Shown one piece after another: positions 34,019 to 45,100 of a stretch of 64,000 nt of DNA. This DNA is from Saturnia japonica (taxonomy: Eukaryota > Arthropoda > Insecta > Lepidoptera > Saturniidae), in NCBI GenBank assembly GCA_033032175.1, contig CM065306.1, positions 23,047,001 to 23,111,000 of the forward strand, read 5' to 3'. A program made the position numbers and the translations under genes. Position 1 is the first letter of the stretch, and every line of letters begins with the position of its first letter. The notes under the pieces were generated by a model. It was not told where the DNA came from. It was given only the letters and a program-made list of their open reading frames with translations, and searched no databases.

Positions 34019-34469
34019 TATTGTAACAAATTATTAAATAGCACCATCGTTCTCTGATTTGTGTTAGAGGCTTTTAGGGGGGTTTATTACCCCACCAATA
34101 AAAAAAAAACAAAAAATTTATAGGAACAACTTTATACAATATTTAACTAGTCTATTGTACCAGCAGCTGACTTGGCGTGATATTAGCTTTGGTCACAGTC
34201 ACATTTAATATCGTTTGTGATCGTCATTAATACTAGCATTTAACAATTATAACTCAATAAAAACCTTCTCTTATTCCCCTGTGTGTATCTTTACAACTGT
34301 AAACTTTAAATTTACTTCATGCATCCACGACGAGGAAAAGGAAGAATGCTAAAAACATCCTTCTGATACCACCCACAGTCTATAAAGAAGGACACGTAAT
34401 ATAAAACAGAAGTATGTCTATAGATTTTAGTAAGTTGTGGTTGACGTTGTAATCAAACCTGTGTATTAC
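34019..34469. other. Unassigned
   Basis: No gene or shared repeat recognised. Confidence 0.35.
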
Positions 34470-34780
34470 AACTTCTACTACTTCTTTCTAACTTGGTAAG
34501 TAGCCCTCTTTATTGAAGATAATTTCTACCATTATTGAGTGAATATAGACTGTACCATCTTATGATAATTTCAGTTTCCTAACAAGATGGCGGCTCCCTC
34601 GTTAGAACTTTCTAGGGAGTTTTTGTGGCATCTTAGAATTCATGGTGCATGTTATTGTTTGTTTTCCACTTCACTTGTGCAAAATAACTAAGCTTTTATA
34701 AAGCAAAATGCCACCTGTATTATCCGTATGTTAATATATGGTCAAAAAACGCAAATTTATGAATAAAAAACAAAAATTAC
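34470..34780 (+). repeat. Repeat family B copy, diverged
   Basis: 'tttctaacttggtaagtagcc', 'ctctttattgaaga', 'taccattattgagtgaatat', 'cctaacaagatggcggctcc', 'actttctagggagtttttgt'. Later parts are more diverged. Confidence 0.6.
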
Positions 34781-35454
34781 GTGACATTTTGAGATCTCGC
34801 CAAAACCTCCTGCATTATATCGAGAAGAGGCTTTTACCCAGGAATGGTACACGTATCAGTTTCATGGTATATGCACCAGGATTCAGGGTCTTGTACCTTG
34901 TACCAGGTAAAAATTATGCTGGTAAGCAATAATACGAACTTTCAACATCAATCAGGACCCAGGTGTTTTGTTCATAGTGGAGCTAAAAAGGGTAATTTTA
35001 TGTGGTCGGAAGACGGAACTAAGCCCCTGGTATTTGCTATTTATTTAACGGACACCATCTTTTTTAAATGAAATACCAAATTTTACCAGGATTATTGGGT
35101 CATGGTCTACTATCCCTGCCTTTGCCCAAAAATGGGCCGTTTACAAACCACAATTACTATTAAACCCAATACTTAAACGTATAGAATTACTATGAATATA
35201 TTTACAGGCACGGATTTGTTCAAAATTACAAACTGTATGAAATTGTTTATTAAATTATTCCGCGCCGGGGCACATGAGCGGAAATACACAGCCACGGATA
35301 ACTAGGGTTGTCAGTTATCACAAACATGTGGCCCGGTCGTGTATCCTACTGAATAAGTTTGTTTATTAATTCATAATCAATACTACGACTCACTGTGGTT
35401 TGTTTTCCCTTGTTCTTTCCCTTATCTTACTCGAGTAGGCTCAGCACAACATGT
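34781..35454. other. Unassigned
   Basis: No gene. Two short frames (34738-34932, 34844-35071) overlap in different phases and show no family features. Confidence 0.4.
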
Positions 35455-35770
35455 CTTCTACCTAACTTGGCAACTAGTCCTCTTTAATGAAGTCCATTAC
35501 TGCCATTATTCAGTTTAATATAGTGTCCTGTCACTGTGTTATGACGATTGACGACTTCAGTAGCCTAACAAGATGGTGGCTCCCTTGTCAGAACTTTCTA
35601 GGGAGTTTTTATGGGATCCCAGAAAGCATGCTTTCAGCTTATATTTATAATCCACTTCACTTATGCATAAAAACCAAACTATATTACGCAAAACGCCACC
35701 ATTATTACATAATATAGTGCCGAAAATCTAAGTAAATGAATTAAAAATAAAAACCATAACATATCTTGCT
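35455..35770 (+). repeat. Repeat family B copy, uninterrupted
   Basis: Best reference copy of B: 'ctacctaacttggcaactag', 'ctctttaatgaagtccatta', 'aacaagatggtggctccctt', 'tatgggatcccagaaagcatg', 'aaactatattacgcaaaacg', 'aatgaattaaaaataaaaacc'. Confidence 0.65.
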
Positions 35771-35944
35771 TTATGACTAAGAAATACTAAGAAATACATT
35801 AAAGGAAATTCTATATAAATATGATTATTATGGAATAGAAAATCTATTACAAGCAGTAAAGTAGTAAATATGCCATTACACAAAGATTAGTGAGGATTTC
35901 TCATGTCAAACCACATACATACTCTGTGCATATGCTTGTAAGCA

Positions 35945-36050
35945 AATTTATTACACACATACACACTCACGCACACACATGCACATACACGCAAACGCAC
36001 GCACACACACGCACACATATACATAAAAACACACGCCCACACACATATTT
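35945..36050 (+). repeat. Degenerate (CA)n / (GCAC)n microsatellite
   Basis: Runs of CACA, CGCACACA and CATACA over about 100 bases. The 67-residue frame rich in His-Thr here is a translation artefact. Confidence 0.85.
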
Positions 36051-36109
36051 ATCGGTAGTTTATCTCATTTGTTATTTTATTTTGTTCTTTTAATTCGTAG
36101 TTTGAAAGT

Positions 36110-36240
36110 AAGAAATCGTGTAATTGTTGTATATTGAGGAAGACACTGTTACCTGAGACACAGGTTATACCTAGTTCAGGTGACAGGGTTCAGCCGTACT
36201 TGATGTATTACATTGTATAAAATAAATGATTATGATTATG
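36110..36240 (+). mobile_element. Probable LINE 3' tail with (GATTAT)n end
   Basis: 'ttacctgagacacaggttat' and 'tgtataaaataaatgattatg' then GATTATGATTATGATT. An AATAAA followed by a short tandem repeat suggests a non-LTR 3' end. Confidence 0.4.
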
Positions 36241-36269
36241 ATTTATGGACCAAATATCACATTAGCATC

Positions 36270-36420
36270 AGTATTAGCTTTGTTATTTTTAATTGTTAAG
36301 GCCTCTGGATACATGTCCTTTGAGCCCAACTTGTACTTTACTAATCTTCAATTATGTCTCTAACAAGATAGCAGCTTCCTTGAGAAACTGTACAGGATGT
36401 TTTTGTGACAGTTTAAAATG
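36270..36420 (+). repeat. Strongly diverged family B fragment
   Basis: 'ctaacaagatagcagcttcctt', 'gaaactgtacaggatgtttttgtg', 'gcatgtt' align with the central block of B. Confidence 0.35.
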
Positions 36421-37039
36421 CATGTTTCTCATATTACTAATTCTCACCTTCTTAGGACTTCCTCTGCTTCTATATACCATTGTCTATTAATATACAAACT
36501 ATTTTCTATAATGGAATTTGTTATGGTTTTAAATGGTCTAATTAGGTAAAGTGACAGTGCAAACAGCGTAGACTGAAAAATTTACATTGCTGTACGTTCA
36601 CATGATCTACTGTTAAGATGGATTATTGTAACAGATTAGCACTTTTTAGTCTAGTTTTGGTTTTTCTATCATCTTTAAATCATTCGTTGACATCCCCAAA
36701 AAGAACACACTAATTATTGTACTTTGGCGCCAATGTGGATTCTAAATAAAACTAACCTAAAAGTCGATACCTAAAAGTTGTTGTATTTTCCTATCTTTAC
36801 AAGTAAAGCTTTTTTTATACAACAAAAGTACCACCTTTACGAGCAAGTGTATTACGAGTAGGCTGCGTCTCGCGGCGGGTGCACTGCGATTCGTTGGCGT
36901 TTTCCTCGTAAAAGTCACTTGTCCGTATCGCCGTGTGGAGACACGTTTATATAACTGTTACAGATAATATCGTCGCGATAAACTTTTTTGTAGAGGTGTT
37001 ACCAAAGATGGCAAATAAGTTTACGCCCCGTTTGTTGAT
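36421..37039. other. Unassigned, with a CpG-richer patch
   Basis: No gene. 36845-36945 ('ggctgcgtctcgcggcgggtg', 'cgtatcgccgtgtggagac') is CpG-rich against an AT-rich background. Its origin is unknown. Confidence 0.35.
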
Positions 37040-37240
37040 AAGCGGTTATCCTAGCGGCTACGGCATGGCCTATGTTTGTAACACCACAGGCATTACTACT
37101 GCGTTACCAACTTTAAACCACCCTACCCCAAAGCTAGGTTATTTGGCTGCGATCCTATGTAGGTATTCCACCAGTCGGACTAACACAGGTATAGAGAAAT
37201 CAATAAAGAAACTTCTCTATGCTCGACCTCTCTTCCCTTC
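37040..37240 (-). repeat. Dispersed repeat family I copy
   Basis: 'agcggttatcctagcggcta', 'aggttatttggctgcgatcc', 'accagtcggactaacacagg', 'aacttctctatgctc'. The 121-residue frame over it (36933-37298) is not a gene. Confidence 0.6.
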
Positions 37241-37336
37241 AAAATATTTTTTATTTATTTTTAAATTCTCGAAAAATAAACTGAATGAACAACAATAAAA
37301 AAAAACTCTGATTTTATGTTAAATTTATTTAAAATA

Positions 37337-37640
37337 CTAGCGGTATGGCCGCGGCTCCACATGCATTTATTACGGAGTGATTATTTTCATCCCATAATTT
37401 TTAATTTTTATTCATATTATTGACAATTCATACAATAGATCAATTGGGAAATTACATATAGCTACTTAACAAAATGGACAATTACATCCAAATCGCTTGA
37501 AATCTTTTTTAATGGTTCTTAAATGTATTATTGATGATTCCTATAGCCTATCAGTTATGAAACGACTGCGTACTATAAAATCTGATCAGAATCTGTAGAG
37601 AATTGAAAGAAGTAAATTTTTTGGAATAATTTTTTTTAAC
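37337..37640 (-). mobile_element. Helitron-like family L copy 1
   Basis: Starts CTAGCGGTATGGCCGCGGCT on plus, so on minus it ends with a GC-rich segment and CTAG|T. 'gagtgattattttcatcccat' and 'tcctatagcctatcagttat' recur at 63590-63670. The 5' end is uncertain. Confidence 0.5.
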
Positions 37641-38171
37641 CATTTATAAAAGTTATATTGTCAATACTAATAGATCATTAATTATGAAATGACTAATACT
37701 TGCACTGAATTCGGTTTTAAAAATTGTTAACAAAAAATTTTTTTTTTGTAAAAAATATATGTGAAGTAACTAGAAAATAAATACATTAAAATTAAGTAAT
37801 TTACAATTCACAATACACTAAAACTGAAAATATAAACAATAAATATTATTTGATTTTTATTAATGGTTAAAACATATATAATTAAATTAGATAAATTTTG
37901 TGACATCCCGTTCATTACGGTACCAACCCTGTATAGACGACTCTGCAGTATTATACCGCTTTTGTTTCAATAATAGTCCGCTTTCATAATTAAGTCCTAT
38001 TTGAAATTAAGTTCTATTTTGGTCGACAATAAATGCGTAATAATATTATATTAATATGTTTATAGTTGTGTTTTTAAGGTCGGCTATTATCATGAATCCT
38101 TCCGGAGTCGATCATGATTACTTATTTATAGCGATGACAAAACCGAGTTCGATAAAAATATCTCTGATTAA
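37641..38171. other. Unassigned AT-rich DNA
   Basis: No gene or shared repeat. Confidence 0.35.
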
Positions 38172-38476
38172 AAAGATCACCCTAAGGTTGAAATTCGATC
38201 AGCGACTTTTTGATCAAAGACTTTTCCGTTTGACATTTACAGTATTCATAAACAATGAGTATTATCTACATCACTTGCTGTCACTTTCGTTGAGTGACAA
38301 TGTCAATATTTTGGGGGGTATAAGTTCAATGGCACTGGTCGGTTTAATATTCGCAGTATTAATGTGTCTAATTTAATATATTAGAAACAGATATTATAGA
38401 TAAATTTTAACTTTCTGCACTCCATCTCCATATAAACTTTAATTACACCAAATCTCATAGTCTTCCATGCACGGAA
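38172..38476 (-). mobile_element. Helitron-like family A copy 6, main part (interrupted)
   Basis: From 'gatcaccctaaggttgaaattc' (3' end on minus, CTAG not recognisable) to 'agtcttccatgcacggaata'. It is cut by a LINE and its 5' end reappears at 40110. Confidence 0.75.
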
Positions 38477-38484
38477 TAGCAGTA

Positions 38485-39967
38485 AAAGTAAGTAGTAATA
38501 GGAATGCAGTTTTAGCTAAATTTATAAATTTAAGTGTTATGTCAGGGGAGTACCCAGATATGTTAAAAAAAGCAATAATTCGACCTATTTTTAAGCAAGG
38601 TGATCATATGGATTATTCAAACTATAGACCTATAGCAATATTATCACCATTGAATAAAATTGTAGAAAAAATTATTGTTGGCAAAATTAGTTCATTTTTA
38701 GAAAACCATAACATAATTTCAGACGTTCAACACGGATTTAGAAAATATAGAAGTACTAGCTCAGCCCTTGACCAGTTTTCGGATGATGTAAATAGACATT
38801 TGGATAAAAAAGGTATGTAGTAAATTTGTTTATAGATTTTAAGAAGGCATTTGATACGCTGGACCACGGGGTACTAATTGATGCTATGCAAGGCTGTGGT
38901 ATCCGTGGTCCAGTGAACAAATGGTTTCGAAGCTATTTAAATAACAGGACTATCCGAACACTTGTCAACGGAACATACGGCGAGGAGGCTTTTATAAGGT
39001 ATGGTGTCCCAACTGGCGCGGTGTACGGCCCTGTTGGGTACATCATGCACGTAAATAGCATGTCTAATGTTATCATTAACTCTTCTGTATATATGTATGC
39101 GGATGACACCTGCACGTGCATAATGTATGCCGACAAGGAGTTGAAAGTTATAGAAAAGTGTATTCAGGAGGACTTTGAAAATATCTTAAAATGGGCACAT
39201 GACAATGGTATTATACTGAATGTGTCAAAAACCAAATATATGCTCATTTAGTCATCTTATTTGCGAAAGCCTGATGAAACACTGAACATCTTGGGTCATT
39301 CATATGATTGCCTTCATAATAATAAACATATGTGCAGTTGCCCCGCCATACAGGTTGTAAATGAATACAAGTATCTTGGGTTAACAGTTGATTGTAGCAT
39401 GAACTGGAAGAAACACACTGAAAATGTTTGTAACAAATTAAGAAGTTTATTGTATAAATTCAACCATTTAAAATATGTGTGCAGTAAGAAAATTCTATAT
39501 ATATTGTATCATGCTCTGGTCGATGCTACACTAAGCTATGGTTTAAGTACATATGGCCGTACATTTCGTACATACCTAGACAAAATTGTATCATTACAGA
39601 CACGGTTTCTCAAACTTTTGGTTGATAAACAGACAAAGGATTCTTGTAATAATAATTATAATATTTTATATAAAAAATGTAATATCTTGCCAGTACATGA
39701 TAAGGTATCTTATTTATAGCAGTTGCAAATTTTTCTTCTTTGTCTAGATATGCTATCCCAAGGGTATATAACAAACACATTAACTTAAGGCCAACCACTA
39801 TAAAAAAATTCCTAGAGCCTGGTGCAAGTAATTTTTACGGAGAAAGAACAACTGAGTACATATTACCGAGAATACATAATAATAAAACGTTGAGAACAGA
39901 AGACTATGAAAGTGTAAATACATTACCATTCCAAGACCATTATACTAGACACCATTTTTTTAAATAA
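38485..39967 (+). pseudogene. Non-LTR reverse transcriptase (ORF2 fragment), dead
   Basis: Phase 1 reads YPDMLKKAIIRPIFKQGD, YSNYRPIAILSPLNKIVEKI, QHGFRKYRSTSSAL (fingers). A frameshift near 38815 is followed by FIDFKKAFDTLDHGVL, GVPTGAVYGPVGYIMHVNSM and MYADDTCTC (palm, YADD intact). A TAG stop at 39249 is followed in the same phase by NEYKYLGLTVDCSMNWKKH and YGLSTYGRTFRTYL. A stop at 39717 and another shift lead to FYGERTTEYILPRIHNNKT, ending HHFFK. GVPTGAVYGP departs from the usual GVPQGTVLGP. The C-terminal third matches 52295-52903, so both are one family. The clade (Rex1 or CR1) is an inference. Confidence 0.8.
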
Positions 39968-40027
39968 ATATTTAATATAATAATGTTTTAAATGTTATGT
40001 AATACTGTTTTGAGTGCATTTTGTTTT

Positions 40028-40057
40028 TCGCCAACAAACTGTTTTTCAGTTTGGCGA
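40028..40057 (+). other. 3' UTR stem-loop of the LINE
   Basis: TCGCCAA-caa-ACTG / TTTTT / CAGT-TTGGCGA forms an 11-bp stem with a three-base bulge, about 40 bases before the poly(A). Such hairpins can be recognised by the element's own RT. It is not obvious in the copy at 52142. Confidence 0.45.
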
Positions 40058-40109
40058 TTCTAGAAAATAATATATTATGTATTACGTATTTTGGAAAAAA
40101 AAAAAATCC

Positions 40110-40153
40110 GATTAAAAAGTGGTAGAAAGCTTTTGCTTCACGTATTAATATAT
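40110..40153 (-). mobile_element. Helitron-like family A copy 6, 5' end
   Basis: 'aaaagtggtagaaagctttt' and 'gcttcacgtattaatatata' complete the family A element interrupted at 38476. Confidence 0.75.
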
Positions 40154-40249
40154 ATGCGACATACCACTTATCAAGAGATCTCTGAGACTATAGTTGCGAT
40201 TGATTTGAAGTTTAGCCTAATTACTCCTTTCGCGATGTAGAGGATCGCT

Positions 40250-40317
40250 AAGAACGGATTATACGAGAAAATTCTGTATAAAAAACTAACACGGGTGAAA
40301 CCGTGAGGCCCAGCTAG
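40250..40317 (+). mobile_element. Helitron-like family C, 3' end only
   Basis: Hairpin CACGG-gtgaaa-CCGTG then AGGCCCAGCTAG|T, as at 6982. The 5' portion is not recognisable. Confidence 0.6.
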
Positions 40318-40418
40318 TTAGTAATTAATAATATTAGCTATTTCGGACATCTAATTATTTTTTTGGATGTTATATTATATCATAATCATTTGTTGTAATA
40401 ATTATGAAGCCTAATTTT

Positions 40419-40680
40419 TAACCGACTTCAATAAAAGAAGGGGGGGGGGGATTTATTCAATTTGAACATATATTTTTTGTTTGTATGGATGTTCAGCCAT
40501 AAATAACTTCTTTGTTTATGAACCCATTTGAATTATTTATTTTTTGGTTGGATACCGGATACCTCAAGGGTCGACACATTTTAATTTCATTGGCATTGGA
40601 TCTTCAATTTTGATGATACATAAACGAACTCATCAAAATCATCGAAGTTTGTTATATTTTTTTGATAAAATTGTCTTGTG
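40419..40680 (+). repeat. TIR-type repeat, family F, with poly-G tract
   Basis: Starts 'ttaaccgacttcaataaaag' followed by 11 G (40440-40450), then 'tggatgttcagccataaata', 'ggttggataccggatacctc', ends 'catcgaagtttg'. Confidence 0.65.
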
Positions 40681-41007
40681 ATATAATTAATTAATGGTTT
40701 GCACAAATGGCAGAATGATAATTGACTTATTTTTACCAAAATTTAAGACGTGTAATGACTATATTGTGACAAAACATAAGATATTGTATTGTATGAAAAT
40801 AAAAAATCTTATTAGGGATATTAATAAAATTAAACAAGGTATACTATAATCTATTTACATTAAAACATAATTACTTAATCAGTTGGATGCACGGGGTGAT
40901 AGAAGGTGCGATGACCCGTGTTTGCTTCCATTCGACTGGACAGTGAGTCAGCTGTCGCAACATTCTGCCCATAATCTATTGTTGTCTATAGGTTTGTTTT
41001 ATATATA

Positions 41008-41363
41008 CTAGCGGTCGTCCAATGATCGAAATTCGACCAGCGACTTTTTAATCATAGACTGTTTTCTGTTTGACATTTGCAGTATGAACCTAAACAATGA
41101 ATATTATATCACTTGCTGTCACTTTTCCTTGAAAGATAATGTCAATATTTTAGGGGGTCTAAGTTCAATGACACTAGTCGGGTTTGGATACGCAGTATTA
41201 ATTTATTTTATTTAATATATTAGTAACAGATATTATAGATAAATTTTAGCTTTCGGCACTCCTTCTCCATATAAACTTTAACCATGCCAAATCTCACAGT
41301 CTTCCGTGCACGCAATACGCTTAAAAAGGGGTACAAAGTTTTTGCTTCACGCATTAATATAAT
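41008..41363 (-). mobile_element. Helitron-like family A copy 7
   Basis: Starts CTAGCGGTCGTCC and ends 'gcttcacgcattaatataa'. Full length. Confidence 0.78.
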
Positions 41364-41429
41364 GATGAATAACATAGGTTTTAGTTATTTTGATTGATTT
41401 ATAGGGTAATGATACTAAATAATACCAGA

Positions 41430-41500
41430 CGCAAGTGTCCCACTGTTAGACAAGTAGGCCACTTCCCAAGGGAAGGTACTGTACCAAGAGCTGGCTACAT
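41430..41500 (+). repeat. Repeat family Q fragment
   Basis: 'gtgtcccactgttagacaag' and 'ccacttcccaagggaaggta' match 'tgtctcactgctaggcaaag' and 'gacggaaggca' at 49530. Recalls RTE-derived tails common in Lepidoptera (compare 'gacgtccactgctgaacatagg' at 16172). Confidence 0.4.
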
Positions 41501-41520
41501 AACAAACAAGGCAATTTTTT

Positions 41521-41705
41521 TAACAAAAAAAAAAAAAGAAAACCAACCTCAATGATTTTGAAGAGTTCCCTGGTGTATTTTCTAAGTTGAAAGTCCAATC
41601 AAAAAAGAATCATCCAAATCGGTTCATAAACAAGGAAGTTAAGGCTGAACATCCATAAAAAAAATCTAATTCTGAGTAACCTCAGTTTTTTTTAAATTCT
41701 GTAAA
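41521..41705 (-). repeat. TIR-type repeat, family F
   Basis: 'aaaaccaacctcaatgatttt', 'agagttccctggtgtatttt', 'catccaaatcggttcataaac', 'ggctgaacatcc'. Short version similar to 23605. Confidence 0.6.
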
Positions 41706-42372
41706 AAAACCTTGTCATTCGCTTTATGGATGATTAGTATTCTACGCTTATGTGTGAAATAATTAACGTCTTAAAACAATGACAGATATTGCGAGACTGA
41801 TTTGTTAGACTTTGTAGGGTTTATAGAGAAGTGAATATATAATATGCGAGAGCAAAAATATATCTATACTCTGTAGTGTGCTAAATGTATTGAGAGCTGT
41901 TTTGAGCGAAACATTTATTTTTCATGTTTATAAAAGAAACTCCTTTGAAACGCCGGATTAGGAATTTAGACATGTCTATAATCAAAGGACTCAAGATGGC
42001 GCAACACGCCAAGCGAAACGACGGTCAGGAAAACAAGCAATCAATATAATTATTTTTATCCCTAAAATGCATTATGAGGTGTCTCTACAAGTCCTGTGTA
42101 AATATTTTTTTGAAATTAAGTTTTACATTTTTAACCTTTACCCTTTTTTTAATAAGTAAATTTTTATAAATAAAAAAATCATGTATTTATAGGATAAAGA
42201 AAAGCTTTCGTTTACGCGTAATCAAACAGTCACGTTATGTAACAGTTGATAATTATTGGCAACGTAATATGAAATTATTTCAGATGACTCGCCTATAGCT
42301 GTGTATAAAGTAATATATATGTATGTAATACGTTTTTAATAATTATTTTAACTGCTCATCGATTGCATTTGT
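41706..42372. other. Unassigned
   Basis: No gene or shared repeat recognised. Confidence 0.4.
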
Positions 42373-42651
42373 TAACGGCCGTTTTCAATAACCTATCTAT
42401 CCATTGTTTTAGTTACTAGAGATAGATAAATACATATATGTAGTATGGAAAATATAACATTTTGTCCTTAACTGTTTTGTAATAACCTATCAGTGGATAG
42501 TTTTCGTATCTACATAGTATATATCCATATCCTGTAGCTTGAATAGATAAAAGGGAAGCCGATATCTATCTTAAGTTAAAGATAGTACTAATTACAAATA
42601 TATATTAATCGGGGATAGTAAACTCCGATATGTTATTGAAAACGGCCGTTA
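42373..42651. mobile_element. MITE with 25-bp terminal inverted repeats
   Basis: Left TAACGGCCGTTTTCAATAAC + CTATC (42373-42397) is inverted at 42627-42651 with one mismatch. If the terminal TA is counted as target, the element is 275 bp with a TA duplication (Tc1/mariner or similar). The inner sequence repeats the TIR core ('aataacctatcagtggatag' at 42482) and has several GATA/TATC stretches that can pair. No ORF. Confidence 0.75.
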
Positions 42652-42839
42652 GAGTCTTTAATCTTATAATTTGTCACAAAGTAAATCTTGTTTGTGTTTT
42701 AACATTTAATACTGGCTAACCCGTCCGAATGTTTCGTACATTATCGATATAATATAATGTAAACAGTTTAACAGCTGTAGATAGCGCCTCCTACATGTTA
42801 CTTGAATATAATATGCTTTTTATATAAAAAGTTTTTAAA

Positions 42840-43104
42840 CTGCCTCATTAGCCTAGTGGTCCTTAGCGCGACTTAAATGCTCGAGGTCCTAGGTTTGATT
42901 CTCTGGTCGAGCAAAGTGATATCGGGGTTTTCTATGAAGTTCTCAGTAGTAGCTTGGAGTTTGGCTTTGTGTCAGAATAATGGAAAAATAAGCACACACC
43001 CATTATATGGTACCTAAAAAAAATATACCCGGCGAGCTGTTGGTATACATTAGTGCATCTCTGTGCAACCCTTCGGAGAGTACAGACGTGATGGTATGTT
43101 ACGC
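42840..43104 (+). repeat. tRNA-derived SINE, family G copy 4
   Basis: 'ctgcctcattagcctagtgg' (A box), 'taggtttgattctctggtcg' (degenerate B box), 'gtagcttggagtttggcttt', 'caacccttcggagagtacag', ending 'gacgtgatggtatgttac'. Full length. Confidence 0.8.
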
Positions 43105-43114
43105 TATTTTTGAA

Positions 43115-43350
43115 AAGACTTCAACAAAAGAAGGTTATGTACTCAATTAATTTTTTTTATTGATGTTCAGCCACAACTTCTTTGTTTATGAACCGAATTG
43201 GATGATTCTTTTTTTGGTTGGACAGGGGGATATATAATACGTGGACAATCTTTTAATTTTATTGTCATTGGATTTGAACTCCAGAGATACACCAGGGAAC
43301 TCTGCAAAATAATTGATTTTAGTTTTATTTTTAGTTAAAAATTATCCTGT
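43115..43350 (+). repeat. TIR-type repeat, family F
   Basis: 'agacttcaacaaaagaagg', 'ttgatgttcagccacaactt', 'ggttggacagggggatat', 'gatacaccagggaactctg'. It directly follows SINE G copy 4. Confidence 0.6.
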
Positions 43351-43932
43351 TAATCTATTTGTTTTAACGTAATCATTTCAAACTATTTCGTCGATAGCGT
43401 GAACCATGCACTTTAAAATGCTGGTAGAATAATTAATGTTTATGAAGAATTAAGAGAAATATAGCGTTCCCACAAAAAACACTCCTGAGAAATCGTATAT
43501 AGAGATTTTCATTTAGTATATTATAATATTTCAATGATCAAATATGAAAGTTCTCTCTCAACTAGTGGTATACTCTCGGACCATGCTAACTGGTCGTTAG
43601 GCCATTTTAATTGCTCTTTTTTATCACCTATTTACCCTTTGGGACCCGACCCGGAGCCCTATTTGCGTGGAACTTTGTTTTTACCCCGCGGCTGATGGGC
43701 TATAAAATATGTTACAGGTTTCGGGTTCTCCGCTAATTTTTACGACCTTTCCATCGGTCAGAGTTTGTTTACAATATAGCTGGATATGACGTGACTAGTT
43801 TCTTTGGGCATACTAATAAACTAATGTATTAATAGTAGTCCGGTTCCTTTCAAGTCCATGACTTCCGCAGGAAAGAGGCCTTTGAACAGACTGAAAGGTT
43901 CCAAGTCTCCAACATATCTATATATTATGTTA
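43351..43932. other. Unassigned
   Basis: No gene. A short GC-richer part around 43635-43690 has no match in the window. Confidence 0.35.
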
Positions 43933-44454
43933 TCTATGCAATTAATAAAATTTAAGTGTCTGTTTGTAATGTCAAAATAACAGTTTTTTAGTAAATGCAT
44001 ATGAAAGTATATACGATACGTGTAACAAAACACCAATTTTAAAAATTTTTGTCTGTCTCTTTGTTCCGTGTAATCTCCGAAACGGTTGAACCGGTTTTGA
44101 CGGGACTTTCACTGGAAGATAGCTGATGTTATAAGAAGTAACTTAGGCTACTTTTATTTTAGTAAAAGGACTAGGTTCCGCGCAAACAAAAAAAAAACTA
44201 AGCATGGTGAATCGAGTCAGGCGCTTAAATGACTTACGCTGACTGAACCATAAAAGATGTATCAAATTAATGTACTACATAATTTTAGATATGAAAAAGA
44301 CCTACAAAAAAATTAGCAAGGACATATATATGTCTGTCGTCTAAGGATCACCCACAATAAGCATATAACAGAGAGCGGGAGTAGCACGATTCACGCGTAT
44401 GCCTGATTGACGGCATTCTTTAGTCCATGCGAACGAAGTCGCGGACACAGCTAA
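43933..44454 (+). mobile_element. Helitron-like family E copy 5 (full length)
   Basis: A|TCTATGCAATTAATAAAATT at the start, GCGGACACAGCTAA at the end (CTAG mutated to CTAA). Contains all blocks, including 'ttttgtctgtctctttgttcc'. Confidence 0.75.
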
Positions 44455-44457
44455 TAT

Positions 44458-44640
44458 ACTATTAAGTGAGCAATTCTTGTTTATAATATATAATTGGTTT
44501 CTTGGAAATGGGTCCAATTATTTGCATAAAATTTTGTATTTAGATAATGTTTTACACTGAAAGTTTACCTAGATAGGTGTTTTTCTTTATTTTAAGTTAA
44601 CGAACGAAGCTCAGTCGTCAAGATAAAATAAAGTTTAAGA
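44458..44640 (-). repeat. Repeat family M copy 2
   Basis: 'gagcaattcttgtttataata', 'attggtttcttggaaatggg', 'gtatttagataatgttttaca', 'aacgaagctcagtcgtcaag'. Inverted relative to 7293; abuts Helitron-like E5. Confidence 0.55.
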
Positions 44641-44938
44641 GATTTTTTTGTTTGTTCGATTGATCACGCTTTCTTCTGGAACTAATTGATTATTTGATTA
44701 TTTTTTTGCATTTCATAGCGTAATTTATTGAGGAGTTTATATAATTTCATGCTCTACCTCTAAAAACAGTAACTATAAACTTAAAGCAGCAGCCCTTTTC
44801 TTTTAAATCCCTAAATACATGCATGTATCTATTTATTTGAAAACGATTATAAAAATTTAAACTTAACAAAACATAAAAAATGTTTGCAACTACATACATC
44901 TTAGTGAAGCTACAACCTATATGTTAGGTAGTGATGTG
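44641..44938. other. Unassigned AT-rich DNA
   Basis: No gene or shared repeat. Confidence 0.35.
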
Positions 44939-45100
44939 TATGAAAGCGGTGTGTCGGGCGGGTGTCCGCGAGGGTAACGGATTCGATTTCCGTTGACGCC
45001 GGTGCCCTCTGCCCGTGAAACTGTAATTCGGAGCGTAATCTCAAACTCGGATATACTCGATCCGAAATTAACTTGATTTCGTCGACTTTTCTACTTTATA
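44939..45100 (+). repeat. tRNA-like GC-rich patch, possible SINE head
   Basis: ACGGA-TTCGATT-TCCGT at 44979-44995 is a perfect T-arm (5-bp stem, 7-base TTCGATT loop) and doubles as a B box. Upstream 'gcggtgtgtcgggcgggtgt' could hold an A box. No acceptor stem pairs with TGACGCC, so a working tRNA is unlikely. Confidence 0.35.

Larger units (their letters stand above)
38477..40107 (+). mobile_element. CR1/Rex1-like LINE, 5'-truncated, with poly(A)
   Basis: About 1.6 kb: most of an RT domain, C-terminal region, a 3' UTR with a stem-loop, and an A run at 40096-40107. Inserted into family A: 'ttccatgcacggaata' on the left, 'gattaaaaagtggtagaaag' on the right. I could not define a convincing target-site duplication. 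Confidence 0.8.

Noticed and set aside
35890..36093. His/Thr-rich 67-residue frame
   Set aside because: It is a translated CA/GCAC microsatellite.
36933..37298. 121-residue plus frame as a gene
   Set aside because: Most of it is a family I repeat read through.
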